NCBI GenBank assembly: GCA_027923965.1 | Contig: AP026969.1 | Location: 1,426,001-1,490,000 of the forward strand | Direction: 5' to 3' | Source of the DNA: Comamonadaceae bacterium OS-1 | Lineage (GTDB): Bacteria > Pseudomonadota > Gammaproteobacteria > Burkholderiales > Burkholderiaceae_C | Length of the DNA: 64,000 nucleotides | Part shown: positions 1 to 8,498 of the stretch, piece by piece | Layout of the letters: each line of letters opens with the position of its first letter | How positions within the stretch are numbered: the stretch's first letter is position 1 | Program-made: the position numbers and the translations under genes | The notes under the pieces: model-generated | Databases searched by the model: none | What the model saw: the letters and a program-made list of their open reading frames with translations, nothing else | What the model was told of the DNA's origin: nothing

Positions 1-1
1 G

Positions 2-730
2 TTCAACTTCGAGGGCGAGCACCTCAGCGTCACCGGGGCCAAGCTGCTGTACCCCCCGGTGCAAAAGCCGTATCCGCCCGTGTACTTCGGCGGTTCGTCC
101 GATGCGGCGCACGATCTGGCGGCCGAGCAGGTCGATACCTACCTGACCTGGGGCGAGCCTCCGGCCGACGTGGCCAAGAAGGTGGCCGATGTACGCGCCC
201 GGGCTGCCAAACATGGCCGCACGGTGAAGTTTGGCATCCGCCTGCACGTCATCGTGCGCGAAACCGAGGCCGAGGCCTGGGCCGCCGCTGAGAGCCTGAT
301 CAGCAAGCTGGACGACGACACCGTCATCCGCGCCCAGGCCGCGTTCGCCAGGATGGATTCGGCAGGCCAGCGCCGCATGGCCGCCCTGCACGGCAGCGGT
401 AAGAAGCGCACCCGCGCCGACCTGGAAATCAGCCCCAACCTGTGGGCCGGTGTGGGCCTGGTGCGCGGCGGCGCGGGCACGGCCCTGGTGGGCGACCCGC
501 AGACGGTGGCGGCCCGCATGCAGGAGTACGCAGACATCGGGCTGGACACCTTTGTGCTGTCGGGCTACCCGCACCTGGAAGAGGCCTACCGCTTCGCCGA
601 ACTGGTGTTCCCGCTGTTGCCTCTACAGCTGCAAGAAAAGTTGCAAGACCAGTTGCCCGGCCAGCGCCTGACCGGGCCGTTTGGCGAGGTGGTGGCCAAC
701 GAATACCTGCCGCGTGTCTCCCAAAGTTAG
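2..730 (+). CDS. ssuD: FMNH2-dependent alkanesulfonate monooxygenase SsuD, 3' part
   Basis: The reading frame is open from base 2 and gives the last 242 residues of a luciferase-like flavin monooxygenase; the start lies outside the window. The visible start has the SsuD signature around the [19 protein letters not shown] region, followed by the (beta/alpha)8-barrel C-terminus with conserved [20 protein letters not shown]. SsuD uses reduced FMN and O2 to cleave the C-S bond of alkanesulfonates, releasing sulfite and an aldehyde in the cytoplasm. It is the first visible gene of a + strand unit with a VOC protein and the ssuC/ssuB transporter genes, which supports the sulfonate role. Confidence 0.9.
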   Translation, partial: FNFEGEHLSVTGAKLLYPPVQKPYPPVYFGGSSDAAHDLAAEQVDTYLTWGEPPADVAKKVADVRARAAKHGRTVKFGIRLHVIVRETEAEAWAAAESLISKLDDDTVIRAQAAFARMDSAGQRRMAALHGSGKKRTRADLEISPNLWAGVGLVRGGAGTALVGDPQTVAARMQEYADIGLDTFVLSGYPHLEEAYRFAELVFPLLPLQLQEKLQDQLPGQRLTGPFGEVVANEYLPRVSQS

Positions 731-751
731 TGCCAAAGCTAAAGGAAAAGT

Positions 752-1138
752 ATGAACATCCACTCCATCCACCACGCCCAGCTGCCGTTCCGCGCGGGCG
801 ACGAGGCGCAGATCCGGCGCTTTTACAACCAGCTGATCGGCCTGACCGAGTTCCACTACGGCGAGCACGTGGCCAGCAATACGCCGCTGCGCTTCGTGGC
901 CGGCCACCAGCGCATCGACCTGGTGCCTACCGACAACTGGCAGCCCAACCCCATCCCCAGCCATTTGGCGTTCGAGGTGCAAGGCCTGCCCACGCTGCGC
1001 AACCGCCTGCTGTCTGCCGATGTGCCGCTGGAAGAAAGCCGCCCGCTGGTGGGCTACCTGCGCTTTTACGTGAAAGATCCGGCGGGCAACCAGCTGGAGT
1101 TTCTGGAACCCGACGCATCGCAGGCGAGCACTGTATGA
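752..1138 (+). CDS. VOC-family (glyoxalase/dioxygenase-like) protein
   Basis: This 128-residue protein has a single vicinal-oxygen-chelate fold: an N-terminal beta-alpha-beta-beta-beta half (FYNQLIGLTEFHYGE) and the typical C-terminal strand PAGNQLEFLEP. The metal-ligand type residues H9, H72-like and E119-like are compatible with an enzyme, but the substrate cannot be read from sequence. It sits between ssuD and ssuC; its stop overlaps the ssuC start as ATGA, so it is translationally coupled to the sulfonate operon. Inference: it may act on a sulfonate or on the aldehyde released by SsuD. Confidence 0.75.
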   Translation: MNIHSIHHAQLPFRAGDEAQIRRFYNQLIGLTEFHYGEHVASNTPLRFVAGHQRIDLVPTDNWQPNPIPSHLAFEVQGLPTLRNRLLSADVPLEESRPLVGYLRFYVKDPAGNQLEFLEPDASQASTV

Positions 1139-2004
1139 GCGGCCCCCTGACTTCTCTGCGCGAAGTGCAGACCACGCCCTTCCCCCACACCGCCGCCGAC
1201 TTGCCGGATACGCCGGAAACCCCTTTCCCGTTCAGGGCGTTCGCCGCCAGCGTAGGCCAGGGCTTGCTGCCCTGGTTGCTGCCCATCGTGCTGGTGGTGG
1301 CCTGGCAAATCGCCAGCAGCACCGGCTGGCTGGCCACGCGCATCCTGCCCGCGCCGCTGGACGTGTTCAAGGCCGCCTGGACCCTGGCCGCCTCGGGCGA
1401 GCTGGCCAAGCATGTGAGCGTGAGCGCCGGGCGCGCGCTGACCGGCCTGGCCATCGGCGGCGGGCTGGGCCTGGCGCTGGGGCTGCTGACGGGATCGGTG
1501 AAGTTCTTTGAGACTCTGTTCGACTCCAGCCTGCAGATGGTGCGCAACATCCCGGCGCTGTCGCTGATTCCGCTGGTGATTTTGTGGTTTGGCATCGACG
1601 AGACGGCCAAGCTGTTTCTGATCTCGGTGTCGGTGTTCTTCCCGATCTACCTCAACACCTTCCACGGCATCCGCAACGTGGACCCGGCGCTGATCGAGAT
1701 GGGGCGCAGCTACGGCCTCACGCGCTGGCAGCTGTACCGCGACATCATCCTGCCGGGCGCGCTGTCCAGCATCCTGGTGGGCCTGCGCTTCAGTTTGGGG
1801 CTGATGTGGGTGATTCTGATCGTGGCCGAAACCATCTCGGCCCAGGCCGGCATCGGCTACCTGACCATGAACGCCCGTGAGTTTTTGCAGACCGACATCG
1901 TGCTGGTCGGCATCCTGCTCTACGCCTTGCTGGGCAAGCTGGCCGACGTGTTTGCCCGCGGCCTGGAGCGCTACTTCCTGCGCTGGCACCCCGGGTATAT
2001 GTGA
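1135..2004 (+). CDS. ssuC: Aliphatic sulfonate ABC transporter permease SsuC
   Basis: This 289-residue inner-membrane permease carries the binding-protein-dependent transport domain. A hydrophobic segment near residues 43-60 is followed by further membrane helices, and the EAA-type cytoplasmic loop lies in the region [20 protein letters not shown]. The end, [15 protein letters not shown], is typical of SsuC. The ATG overlaps the stop of the VOC gene. The cognate ATPase ssuB follows 163 bp later, separated by a dispersed repeat. The binding protein ssuA is not in this unit but lies convergently at 4032-4970. Confidence 0.9.
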   Translation: MSGPLTSLREVQTTPFPHTAADLPDTPETPFPFRAFAASVGQGLLPWLLPIVLVVAWQIASSTGWLATRILPAPLDVFKAAWTLAASGELAKHVSVSAGRALTGLAIGGGLGLALGLLTGSVKFFETLFDSSLQMVRNIPALSLIPLVILWFGIDETAKLFLISVSVFFPIYLNTFHGIRNVDPALIEMGRSYGLTRWQLYRDIILPGALSSILVGLRFSLGLMWVILIVAETISAQAGIGYLTMNAREFLQTDIVLVGILLYALLGKLADVFARGLERYFLRWHPGYM

Positions 2005-2006
2005 AT

Positions 2007-2095
2007 ACCCCCAGGCTTGCCCACTTCGTGTGGCCTCCAACCCCCTTGCAGGGGGCAACACCAGCAGCCCGGCAAAGCCGGTTCTGCGGTGTTCG
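2007..2095 (+). repeat. Dispersed repeat B, copy 1
   Basis: This non-coding stretch between ssuC and ssuB contains the core GCAACACCAGCAGCCCGGCA followed by AAGCCGGTTCTGCGGTGTT, with a short CCCCC/GGGGG hairpin in front. The same sequence returns inverted at 38398-38514. It splits the otherwise continuous ssu operon. Confidence 0.8.
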
Positions 2096-2167
2096 CGAAC
2101 GGGCTTCGCTTCGCTTGCCGCAGTGGCGGTGTCTCGTGATCCTGAAATTGTGATTGGACCTTTAGAT

Positions 2168-2974
2168 ATGACTACAGAAACCACGGGCGGCGTGCGCCTG
2201 CAACTGCAATCGCTGACCAAGCGCTACGGCGAGCGCACGGTGTTGCACAACACCCAGCTCACCATTGAACCCGGCCAATTCGTCGCCATCGTGGGGCGCA
2301 GCGGCTGCGGTAAAAGCACTTTGCTGCGTCTCGTGGCCGGGCTGGAGTTCGCCAGCGGCGGCAGCCTGCAGCTGGATGCACAGCCCATCGACGGCATCCG
2401 TGAAGACACCCGCATCATGTTCCAGGACGCACGCCTGCTGCCCTGGCGCAAGGTGATCGACAACGTGCTCATCGGCCTGCCCCCATCGGCCCGGGAGAAG
2501 GGCGAAAAAGTGCTGGCCCAGGTGGGGCTGGCCGACCGGCAGCAGGACTGGCCCGCCAAGCTCTCCGGTGGCCAGCGCCAGCGTGTGGCCCTGGCCCGCG
2601 CCCTGGTGCACAACCCGCGCCTGCTGCTGCTGGACGAACCCCTGGGCGCGCTGGACGCGCTGACCCGCATCGAGATGCACCGCCTGATCGAAGGCCTGTG
2701 GGAGAAGCACCGCTTCACCGCACTGCTCGTCACCCACGATGTCCAAGAGGCCGTGGCTCTGGCCGACCGCGTGATCCTGATCGAAGACGGCCGCATCGCA
2801 CTGGACGAAAACATCGCCCTGGCCCGCCCGCGCTGGCATGGCGATGCCGAGTTTGCCCGCATCGAAAAACGCATCCTCGATCGCGTGCTACAAAAACAAG
2901 AGCGGTCTGTGCAGGTTCCACCAGCACGGGGAGGCGATTTGGCTCCTATTTTTGGCCTGAACTGGGCTATTTGA
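2168..2974 (+). CDS. ssuB: Aliphatic sulfonate ABC transporter ATPase SsuB
   Basis: This 268-residue ABC ATPase has Walker [10 protein letters not shown] (about residues 43-51), Q-loop FQDARLLPW, signature [15 protein letters not shown], Walker B LLLLDEP and H-loop VTHDVQEA. It energises the SsuC permease. The ATG at 2168 follows repeat B. The last roughly 25 residues, from about 2887, are encoded by a copy of dispersed repeat A and have no family counterpart I can recognise, so the C-terminus appears to have been rewritten by repeat insertion. Confidence 0.9.
   Translation: MTTETTGGVRLQLQSLTKRYGERTVLHNTQLTIEPGQFVAIVGRSGCGKSTLLRLVAGLEFASGGSLQLDAQPIDGIREDTRIMFQDARLLPWRKVIDNVLIGLPPSAREKGEKVLAQVGLADRQQDWPAKLSGGQRQRVALARALVHNPRLLLLDEPLGALDALTRIEMHRLIEGLWEKHRFTALLVTHDVQEAVALADRVILIEDGRIALDENIALARPRWHGDAEFARIEKRILDRVLQKQERSVQVPPARGGDLAPIFGLNWAI
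2887..2948 (+). repeat. Repeat A copy inside the ssuB 3' end
   Basis: The bases starting GCTACAAAAACAAGAGCGGT and continuing through CCAGCACGGGGAGGCGATTT align along their length with the intergenic repeat A family (GCTATT...AGAGCTGCT...AGCGC...GGC.C.TTTT). Here the repeat is read in frame as the SsuB C-terminus. Confidence 0.6.
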
Positions 2975-2993
2975 GTTTTTAAGAAGACACAGC

Positions 2994-3053
2994 ATGGCAA
3001 GAAACAGCACGCACCTGCTGGTCGACCTCGACCAGGCGCTGGACGCTGTGTGA
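2994..3053 (+). other. Short orphan ORF, possible 5' gene remnant
   Basis: A 19-codon frame begins ATGGCAAGAAACAGCACGCA, 19 bp after ssuB, and ends TGA exactly where a repeat A copy begins. The peptide MARNSTHLLVDLDQALDAV is not recognised. It may be the beginning of an ssu operon gene whose remainder was lost when the repeat arrived, or chance. Confidence 0.3.
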
Positions 3054-3058
3054 AAAAT

Positions 3059-3121
3059 TTATAAAAAAAGTGCCGCCCGTGCTTATTCCATCAGCATGAG
3101 CAGCTCTTTATCCAATAGCAA
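3059..3121 (-). repeat. Dispersed repeat A (intergenic, inverted)
   Basis: On the - strand it reads TTGCTATTGGATAAAGAGCT through GGCGGCACTTTTTTTATAA. It is a member of the repeat A family; the terminal T-run and central GCTGATGGAATAAGC region give a terminator-like hairpin on the - strand. Confidence 0.85.
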
Positions 3122-3132
3122 ACCCTATTTGT

Positions 3133-3729
3133 ATGACCCAACTCAACGCTTTGTCCGATCTGTCGCTGGACCAGCTGTTCCGCAAGGCCCGCACCGTCCA
3201 CGCCTTCCAGCCCGTGCCGGTCACCGATGCCACCATCCTGCAGCTGTACGAGCTGCTGAAATGGGGCCCCACCGCGTTCAATGCCCAGCCCGCACGCTAC
3301 GTGTTTGTGCGCAGCGCCGAGGCCAAGGCCCGGCTGCTGCCTGCGGTGTCTTCCGGCAACCGGGCGCAGACGGCAGCGGCCGGTGTCACGGTGATCGTGG
3401 CGCAAGACACGCAGTTTTACAAGCACCTGCCCAGCCAGTTTCCGGCCTACAACGCCAAGCCTATTTTTGAAGGCAATGCCCAGGCCGCCGAATCCACGGC
3501 TTTTCGCAATGCCAGCCTGCAGGGTGCCTACCTGATCCTGGCGGCGCGTGCCCTGGGGCTGGATGTGGGCGCGCAGTCGGGTTTCGATGCGGCAGCCGTG
3601 AACCAGGCCTTCTTTCCCGATGGCCGCTGGCAGGCCAATTTTCTGGTCAACCTGGGTGTGGCCGACCACCAGGCCACCCATCCGCGCGGGCCGCGTCTAG
3701 CGTTTGACGAAGTCGCCCACATCGTCTGA
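3133..3729 (+). CDS. RutE/HadB-like nitroreductase family protein (malonic semialdehyde reductase type)
   Basis: This 198-residue FMN-dependent nitroreductase-fold protein has the RutE subfamily signatures: FRKARTVHAFQP near the N-terminus, LYELLKWGPTAFNAQPARYV, LLPAVSSGNRAQT, and GAYLILAARALGLDVGAQSGFD. RutE reduces malonic semialdehyde to 3-hydroxypropionate in pyrimidine degradation, and close relatives reduce other small carbonyls or nitro compounds. No other rut genes are nearby, so the physiological substrate is open. Near sulfonate desulfonation genes it could reduce a reactive aldehyde (inference). ATG at 3133; length matches the family. Confidence 0.8.
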   Translation: MTQLNALSDLSLDQLFRKARTVHAFQPVPVTDATILQLYELLKWGPTAFNAQPARYVFVRSAEAKARLLPAVSSGNRAQTAAAGVTVIVAQDTQFYKHLPSQFPAYNAKPIFEGNAQAAESTAFRNASLQGAYLILAARALGLDVGAQSGFDAAAVNQAFFPDGRWQANFLVNLGVADHQATHPRGPRLAFDEVAHIV

Positions 3730-3764
3730 ATTTTTTCGTTTTTTCAACCCTCAGGAGTATTCCC

Positions 3765-3980
3765 ATGACCATCCAAGCCATCAACGTCCGCAACCAGTTC
3801 CGCGGCAAGATCAAAGAAATCATCCGCGGCGACGTGGTCTCTGAAATCGACGTCGAAACCCCCTGGGGCATCGTCACCTCGGTCATCACCACCCGCTCGG
3901 TCAATGACCTGGAGCTGAAGGTCGGCAGCGAAGTGGTCGCTTTGGTGAAGTCCACTGAGGTGTCTATCGCCAAGCTGTAA
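3765..3980 (+). CDS. Molbindin (single Mop/TOBE domain molybdate-binding protein)
   Basis: The 71-residue protein is one complete Mop domain: NVRNQFRGKIKEIIRGDVVSE, then a SEIDVETPWGIVTSVITTRSV core and ELKVGSEVVALVKSTEVSI. Molbindins assemble as hexamers that bind molybdate or tungstate oxyanions for intracellular storage or buffering. It has a good ribosome-binding site (CAGGAG) and is followed by a strong bidirectional terminator. No mod transporter is in the window. The assimilatory nitrate system at 38-41 kb would be a molybdenum consumer (inference). Confidence 0.9.
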   Translation: MTIQAINVRNQFRGKIKEIIRGDVVSEIDVETPWGIVTSVITTRSVNDLELKVGSEVVALVKSTEVSIAKL

Positions 3981-4000
3981 ACGCGCTTTCTGGACCACCA

Positions 4001-4027
4001 AAAAAAACGCCCCTCGGGGCGTTTTTT
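4001..4027. terminator. Bidirectional intrinsic terminator
   Basis: An A-run, the stem CGCCCC-TC-GGGGCG and a T-run lie between the convergent molbindin and ssuA genes, so it can end transcription from both sides. Confidence 0.9.
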
Positions 4028-4031
4028 GCGT

Positions 4032-4970
4032 TCAGCCCGCGAGCGGAAACCCCGTATCAAACGTCTCCCGCACGTCCAGCCGCTGCTTGAGCAGCCCCGC
4101 CTCCAGGTAGAAGTCGGCCGTGCGCTGCTGGTCGGCCAGCACGGGGGCGTCGATGGGTTGCCAGCGGGTTTGGCGGCGCTCGAACTGCAGGCGGGCGGCA
4201 TCGGCGGGGATGCCGATGATGCGGGCCAGGCTGGCGCTGAATTCGGCCGGGTGCTGGGTGGCCCAGGTCTGGGCGCGCACCAGGCGTTGGTGGATGTCTT
4301 TCAGCGCAGCACGCTTGTCGCGCAAGGCGTTGTCGGTGGCGGCCAGGAAGCTCAGGCCCGTGGACAGGCCGCGCCCGTTCACCAGCACGCGCGCGTGGCC
4401 GCCGGTTTCGGCCAGCGCGGTGTAGGGCTCCCAGGTGGCCCAGGCATCGACCGAGCCCTGGGTCAGGGCCAACTTGGCATCCGGCGGGGCCAGAAAGCGC
4501 AGGTTGATGTCGTCGGGCTTCAGGCCTACCGAAGCCAGCGCTTTGAGGGTGACGAAGTGGCCGATGGAGCCGCGGTTGGTGGCCACGCTTTTGCCTTTGA
4601 GGCTGCTGGCATCCTTGAGCGGCGAGTTGGGTGCAACCAACACCGCCGTGCCGTAGGCATCGGAGCGGTTGGCGGCAAAGGCCTTGACGCGGCTGCCTGC
4701 GGCCAGGGTGAACAGCAGGGGCGCGTCGCCGATGGGGCCGAAATCCACTGCGTCGGCGTTCAGTGCCTCGGCCAGCGGGGCGGCTGCCGGGAACTCGGTC
4801 CACTGGATGTCGTAGGGCAGGGTCTTGAGTTCGCCTGCGGCTTCCAGCAGGGCGCGCAGGCCGCCTTTTTGGTCACCCGCGCGCAGCAGCAGTTTGGTTT
4901 GGCTGTGGCCCAGCACGGGGGAGAGGAAGGCCGCAGCCGACAGGAATTGTTGGAAGGTACGTCTTTGCAT
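4032..4970 (-). CDS. ssuA: Aliphatic sulfonate ABC transporter substrate-binding protein SsuA
   Basis: This 312-residue periplasmic binding protein has an N-terminal signal peptide (MQRRTFQQFLSAAAFLSPVLGHSQ). Typical SsuA landmarks follow: LRAGDQKGGLRALLEAAG, GPIGDAPLLFTLAAGS, KGKSVATNRGSIGHF, DAWATWEPY and a C-terminal helix with DFYLEAGLL. It delivers sulfonates to an SsuBC-type importer. It is the third gene of a - strand unit after the SsuD-like monooxygenase and the SfnB-like enzyme; the gap from the latter is 16 bp. The unit ends at the terminator at 4001-4027. Confidence 0.9.
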   Translation of the reverse strand: MQRRTFQQFLSAAAFLSPVLGHSQTKLLLRAGDQKGGLRALLEAAGELKTLPYDIQWTEFPAAAPLAEALNADAVDFGPIGDAPLLFTLAAGSRVKAFAANRSDAYGTAVLVAPNSPLKDASSLKGKSVATNRGSIGHFVTLKALASVGLKPDDINLRFLAPPDAKLALTQGSVDAWATWEPYTALAETGGHARVLVNGRGLSTGLSFLAATDNALRDKRAALKDIHQRLVRAQTWATQHPAEFSASLARIIGIPADAARLQFERRQTRWQPIDAPVLADQQRTADFYLEAGLLKQRLDVRETFDTGFPLAG

Positions 4971-4986
4971 GGTGTGGTGGGGATAG

Positions 4987-6141
4987 TTAAGAAATCAGGA
5001 TTTGGCGGCCCGCCGCAATGCGGGCGCTGTCGTCTTGCGGCGTGTGGATGCGCCCGCACAGCACGTCGCGCAGGTGGCGCTGCAGCGGGTGGTGGCGTGA
5101 CAGGCCGTGGTTGCCGGCCAGCGACAGCGCGGCTTCCACCGCCTGCACGGCGTTGTTCGTCAGCAGGGATTTGAGGAGGCCGCTGTCGGTGGCGGATACC
5201 GGCACGCCGGTGTCCACGTCACGCGCCAGGCTGGCCAGCAGGCGCTCGTTGGCCAGCAGCAGGGCCTGGATGCCGCCCACGGTTTCTTGCGCGCGGGGCA
5301 GGGTGGCCAGCGCGGCCCCCAGGTTGGCGGGTGTGCGCTGGCGCAAGAAGTCCACCGTCCAGTCGCGGGCGGCGCGGGCCACGCCGGTGTACAGCGCGCC
5401 CAGCAGCACGGCCATGTCGGCCTGCAAACCGGCATCTACACCGCCCCATGCCTGGGGTTCGCGCAGGTCGATGGCGTTGTCCAGATCGACCAGTACGTCG
5501 TCAAACACCACGTCGTGGCTGCCGCTGGCGCGCAGGCCCAGGTGGTCCCAGGTGTCCACGATGTGGGTGCCGGGCAGACCGGCGGGCACCAGCAGCGTGC
5601 CCACGCGTGGCGCTGCCTCGTCGGTGCGCACCCACACCGCGTACCAGCGCAGGATGGGCGCGCCGGTGGAATACAGCTTGTGGCCCGATACGCGCCAGCC
5701 GGCGGCGGTCCAGCGCGCCGTGGTGCTGGGCAGGCCACCCCGGGCGGGCGACCCCAGCTCGGGCTCGACGCGCAGGGCGTTGATCAGCGACACGCTGGCC
5801 ACCGACTCGCGCACTAGGCGCTCGGCCAGATGCTGCGGCCAGGTTCGGCCTGCCTTGCCGGTCTGGCCCATGCTGCGGTGCTGGATGTACTGCATCACCA
5901 GCACCAGGGCGGTGGCCGGGCAGCCGTAGCCCACCGCGCCAATCACTTCGCCCAGTTGCGCCAGCGTGGCCCCCTGGCCACCCAGGGTACGCGGTGCGGC
6001 CAGGGCCAGCAGACCGGCCTGTTGGAGTTCGGCGAAGTTGTCAAACGGAAAGCTGGCATCGCGGTCGTGGGCATCGGCGCGGGCCGCAAACTCCACGGCC
6101 AGGGTGCGGGCCAGCTGGCCGGGGTTGAGCGAGGCATTCAT
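4987..6141 (-). CDS. Acyl-CoA dehydrogenase-fold flavoprotein, SfnB/DszC-like sulfur acquisition enzyme
   Basis: This 384-residue protein has the acyl-CoA dehydrogenase fold: an N-terminal helical domain (RDASFPFDNFAELQQAGLLAL), a middle domain ending with WDHLGLRASGSHDVVFDDV, and a C-terminal four-helix bundle (NHGLSRHHPLQRHLRDVLCG). The SfnB/DszC group within this fold are reduced-flavin monooxygenases or desulfurisation enzymes rather than true dehydrogenases. Its place between an SsuD-like monooxygenase (11 bp upstream) and ssuA supports a sulfur-scavenging role. The frame is open further upstream, but homology begins at the ATG at 6141 and the monooxygenase gene occupies that upstream DNA. 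Confidence 0.8.
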   Translation of the reverse strand: MNASLNPGQLARTLAVEFAARADAHDRDASFPFDNFAELQQAGLLALAAPRTLGGQGATLAQLGEVIGAVGYGCPATALVLVMQYIQHRSMGQTGKAGRTWPQHLAERLVRESVASVSLINALRVEPELGSPARGGLPSTTARWTAAGWRVSGHKLYSTGAPILRWYAVWVRTDEAAPRVGTLLVPAGLPGTHIVDTWDHLGLRASGSHDVVFDDVLVDLDNAIDLREPQAWGGVDAGLQADMAVLLGALYTGVARAARDWTVDFLRQRTPANLGAALATLPRAQETVGGIQALLLANERLLASLARDVDTGVPVSATDSGLLKSLLTNNAVQAVEAALSLAGNHGLSRHHPLQRHLRDVLCGRIHTPQDDSARIAAGRQILIS

Positions 6142-6152
6142 GGCAACCCCAC

Positions 6153-7253
6153 TCAGGCGGCTTTGCGCGCCAGGTGTTCGGCTTGCTGTTCGCGCTCGGC
6201 CACCTTCTGGCGCACCAGGGGCAGCAGGTCGCGGCCATAGGTGATGGTGTCCACCAGCGGGTCGAAACCGCGGATCAAAAAGGTGGTGATGCCCAGGTCG
6301 TAGTACTTCAGTAGCGCGTCGGCCACCTGCTCGGGCGTGCCGACCAGCGAGGTGGAGTTGGAGCGGCCACCGTTCTCGCGCGCCAGCGCGGTCCACAGGT
6401 GTGCGTCCACCCGGTCCCCCTGGGCGGCATCGGCCAGCAGGCGGCGTGCGCCCTCGCTTTGCTGCGGGCCACCGCGCGAGAAGCCCTGGCTGACCTTCAG
6501 GCGGCGGGTGTCTTCCAGAATCTGCTCGGCCTTGGCCCAGGCTTGCTCCTCGGTGGCACCCAGGATGGGACGGAACGAAATGCTGAACTCCACCGTGCGG
6601 CCATGCTGGGCGGCGGCGGCGCGCACCTGGCGCACCAGATCCCCGGCCTGCGCCAGCGACTCGCCCCACAGGGCGTACACGTCGGCATGTTTGCCCGCTA
6701 CCTGCAGCGCGGGGGCGGAGGCTCCGCCGAAGTAGATGGGCACGTAGGGCGATTGCACCGGTTTCACTTCCGACCATGCGCCCTTGGCCTGGTAGTAGGT
6801 GCCTGCGTGGTCAAACGGCTGCTCGGAAGTCCACACCCGGCGCAGCAGGCCGATGTATTCGTCGCTGCGGGCGTAGCGCTCGTCGTGGCCCAGGAAGTCG
6901 CCGTCGCGCTGCTGGTCTTCGTCGGACCCGCCGGTGATGTAGTGCACCGCCACGCGGCCATTGGTGTAGTTGTCCAACGTGGCCAGTTGCCGGGCCGACA
7001 GCGTGGGCGACACAAAGCCGGGGCGGTGCGCCAGCAGGAAGTGGATCTTTTGCGTGACCGACGCGGCATAGGCCACCGTGAGCAAGGTGTCGGGGCTGGT
7101 GGCACTGGCGGGCACCAGGATGCGGTCAAAACCCGCGTGCTCGTGCGCCTGGGCAAACACCCGCACATAGGCAGGGTCTACCGCCGGGCCGGTGTGGGGA
7201 ATGGTTTCAGAAACCTCGTGCGGCTGGATCATGCCGATGAACTGGACACCCAT
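6153..7253 (-). CDS. SsuD-like FMNH2-dependent alkanesulfonate monooxygenase
   Basis: This 366-residue luciferase-like monooxygenase begins MGVQFIGMIQPHEVSE. Family landmarks include HYITGGSDEDQQRDGDF, YVPIYFGGASAPALQVAGKHADVYALWGE (read across), and the closing GTPEQVADALLKYYDLGITTFLIRGFDPL. It is probably a paralogue of SsuD with another sulfonate or sulfone range. It is first in a unit with the SfnB-like enzyme and ssuA, and the 104 bp in front separate it from the cytochrome gene, leaving room for its own promoter. Confidence 0.85.
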   Translation of the reverse strand: MGVQFIGMIQPHEVSETIPHTGPAVDPAYVRVFAQAHEHAGFDRILVPASATSPDTLLTVAYAASVTQKIHFLLAHRPGFVSPTLSARQLATLDNYTNGRVAVHYITGGSDEDQQRDGDFLGHDERYARSDEYIGLLRRVWTSEQPFDHAGTYYQAKGAWSEVKPVQSPYVPIYFGGASAPALQVAGKHADVYALWGESLAQAGDLVRQVRAAAAQHGRTVEFSISFRPILGATEEQAWAKAEQILEDTRRLKVSQGFSRGGPQQSEGARRLLADAAQGDRVDAHLWTALARENGGRSNSTSLVGTPEQVADALLKYYDLGITTFLIRGFDPLVDTITYGRDLLPLVRQKVAEREQQAEHLARKAA

Positions 7254-7357
7254 GTGAATTCCTTGTGGTAGATGGATGGGTGGACGATAGAAGCGATGCG
7301 TTGCTGCGACAACGAAGAAAACCGTGTGTCTACATGCGGTTTCTGATGGAGAGGGGG

Positions 7358-8491
7358 CTAGTGTGGAAACCCGCCGCGCAGCAGCCGCACCGGTTCGTCG
7401 TCCATGCGGCGGATCAGGCCGTCCAGGCCGTCACCTTTGGTGGACGCGCTGGCCACGGTGGTGGTGCGGCACACCAGGTCGTCTACCGACCAGGCCGCCT
7501 TGCCCGGCCGGCCCCGGGCGCGCAGCCAGCCGCCCCGGTCGACCAGCAACTGGTTGCCTGCCAACTGCGCAGCAGGCACGCCCACCACCAGGGCCAGCGC
7601 GGTGCGCAGGGCCGCGGCATCGGCCTGGCATTCGGCATCGGGCGCGGCTGTACCCACATAGACCGTCACCAGCCGGGGATCGTCTTGCAGCCTGTCTGCG
7701 TCGGCGGCGATGCGCAGCCGCTGGCCGACCAGGCTGCGCACACTGCGGTGCGTGCCTTGGCGGCACAGCACGCGGGCATCGGGCATGCGCACCGGGTAGG
7801 TCCAGGCACCGGACTCCTGCAGCGTCTGGCCAGAGGCGTTGGCCTGCAGATAGTCCAGCACCTGCCATACCTGGGCATCGCTGAGCTGCTGGTCAAAACC
7901 GGGCATGGTGGTGCTGCCATCGCGCGCCTGCATGCCGTGGCGCACGCGCCAGAAGAGTTCGCCGTCCAGCCGCTTCCACAGCAGCGAGCCGTTCAGCGTG
8001 GGCGGCCACATGGGCAGTTGGGCGGCATCCACGCCTTCGCCTTTGCCGTCCGCGCCGTGGCAGCGCAGGCACTGCTGCTGGTACACGGCCTGGCCGCGCA
8101 CGATGCTGTCGGCGGTGAAGCCGCTGGGCGAGGTGTGCAGGCTGGTGGGCACGGCGGGGGCGAACAGCAACTGGCTTTCAGGCCAGGGGGCCAGTAGCAA
8201 AACCGCAACAGCGCCTGTCCACAGACCGTACCGTGCACGCCGCCAAAAAAGAGATACCGCCAAAGTGAGCAATGCCAGCAGCAGGCAGGCCAGCGAGGTG
8301 GCCACCCGGCGCGCATGGCCCGCGTCTAGCGCCAGCATTTCCCCGGCGATGCGCTGCGCAAACGGCCAGGCAGGCTGGCCATGGATGTCGGGGGCCAGCC
8401 CCAGGGCGTGCAGCAGCGCCCGCAGGCCAAGCTGGGCTTCTTGCAGCCAGGCCAGCAGCGCGTTCAGCCCCTCGGGCGATAGAGATGTCAA
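7358..8491 (-). CDS. Membrane-anchored c-type cytochrome in an ABC transporter operon
   Basis: The 377-residue protein has two predicted membrane helices (about residues 62-82 and 88-103), then a mono-haem cytochrome c domain with CLRCH at 141-145 and a probable axial Met in TTMPGF near 196. A C-terminal domain of about 150 residues is not recognised (RVLCRQGTHRSV onward, two further Cys). The start used is TTG at 8491, 7 bp after the stop of the ATPase gene, because no ATG fits. Its position as last gene behind a binding protein, permease and ATPase is unusual. Substrate and electron partner are unknown. Confidence 0.65.
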   Translation of the reverse strand: MTSLSPEGLNALLAWLQEAQLGLRALLHALGLAPDIHGQPAWPFAQRIAGEMLALDAGHARRVATSLACLLLALLTLAVSLFWRRARYGLWTGAVAVLLLAPWPESQLLFAPAVPTSLHTSPSGFTADSIVRGQAVYQQQCLRCHGADGKGEGVDAAQLPMWPPTLNGSLLWKRLDGELFWRVRHGMQARDGSTTMPGFDQQLSDAQVWQVLDYLQANASGQTLQESGAWTYPVRMPDARVLCRQGTHRSVRSLVGQRLRIAADADRLQDDPRLVTVYVGTAAPDAECQADAAALRTALALVVGVPAAQLAGNQLLVDRGGWLRARGRPGKAAWSVDDLVCRTTTVASASTKGDGLDGLIRRMDDEPVRLLRGGFPH

Positions 8492-8498
8492 CCGCGGT

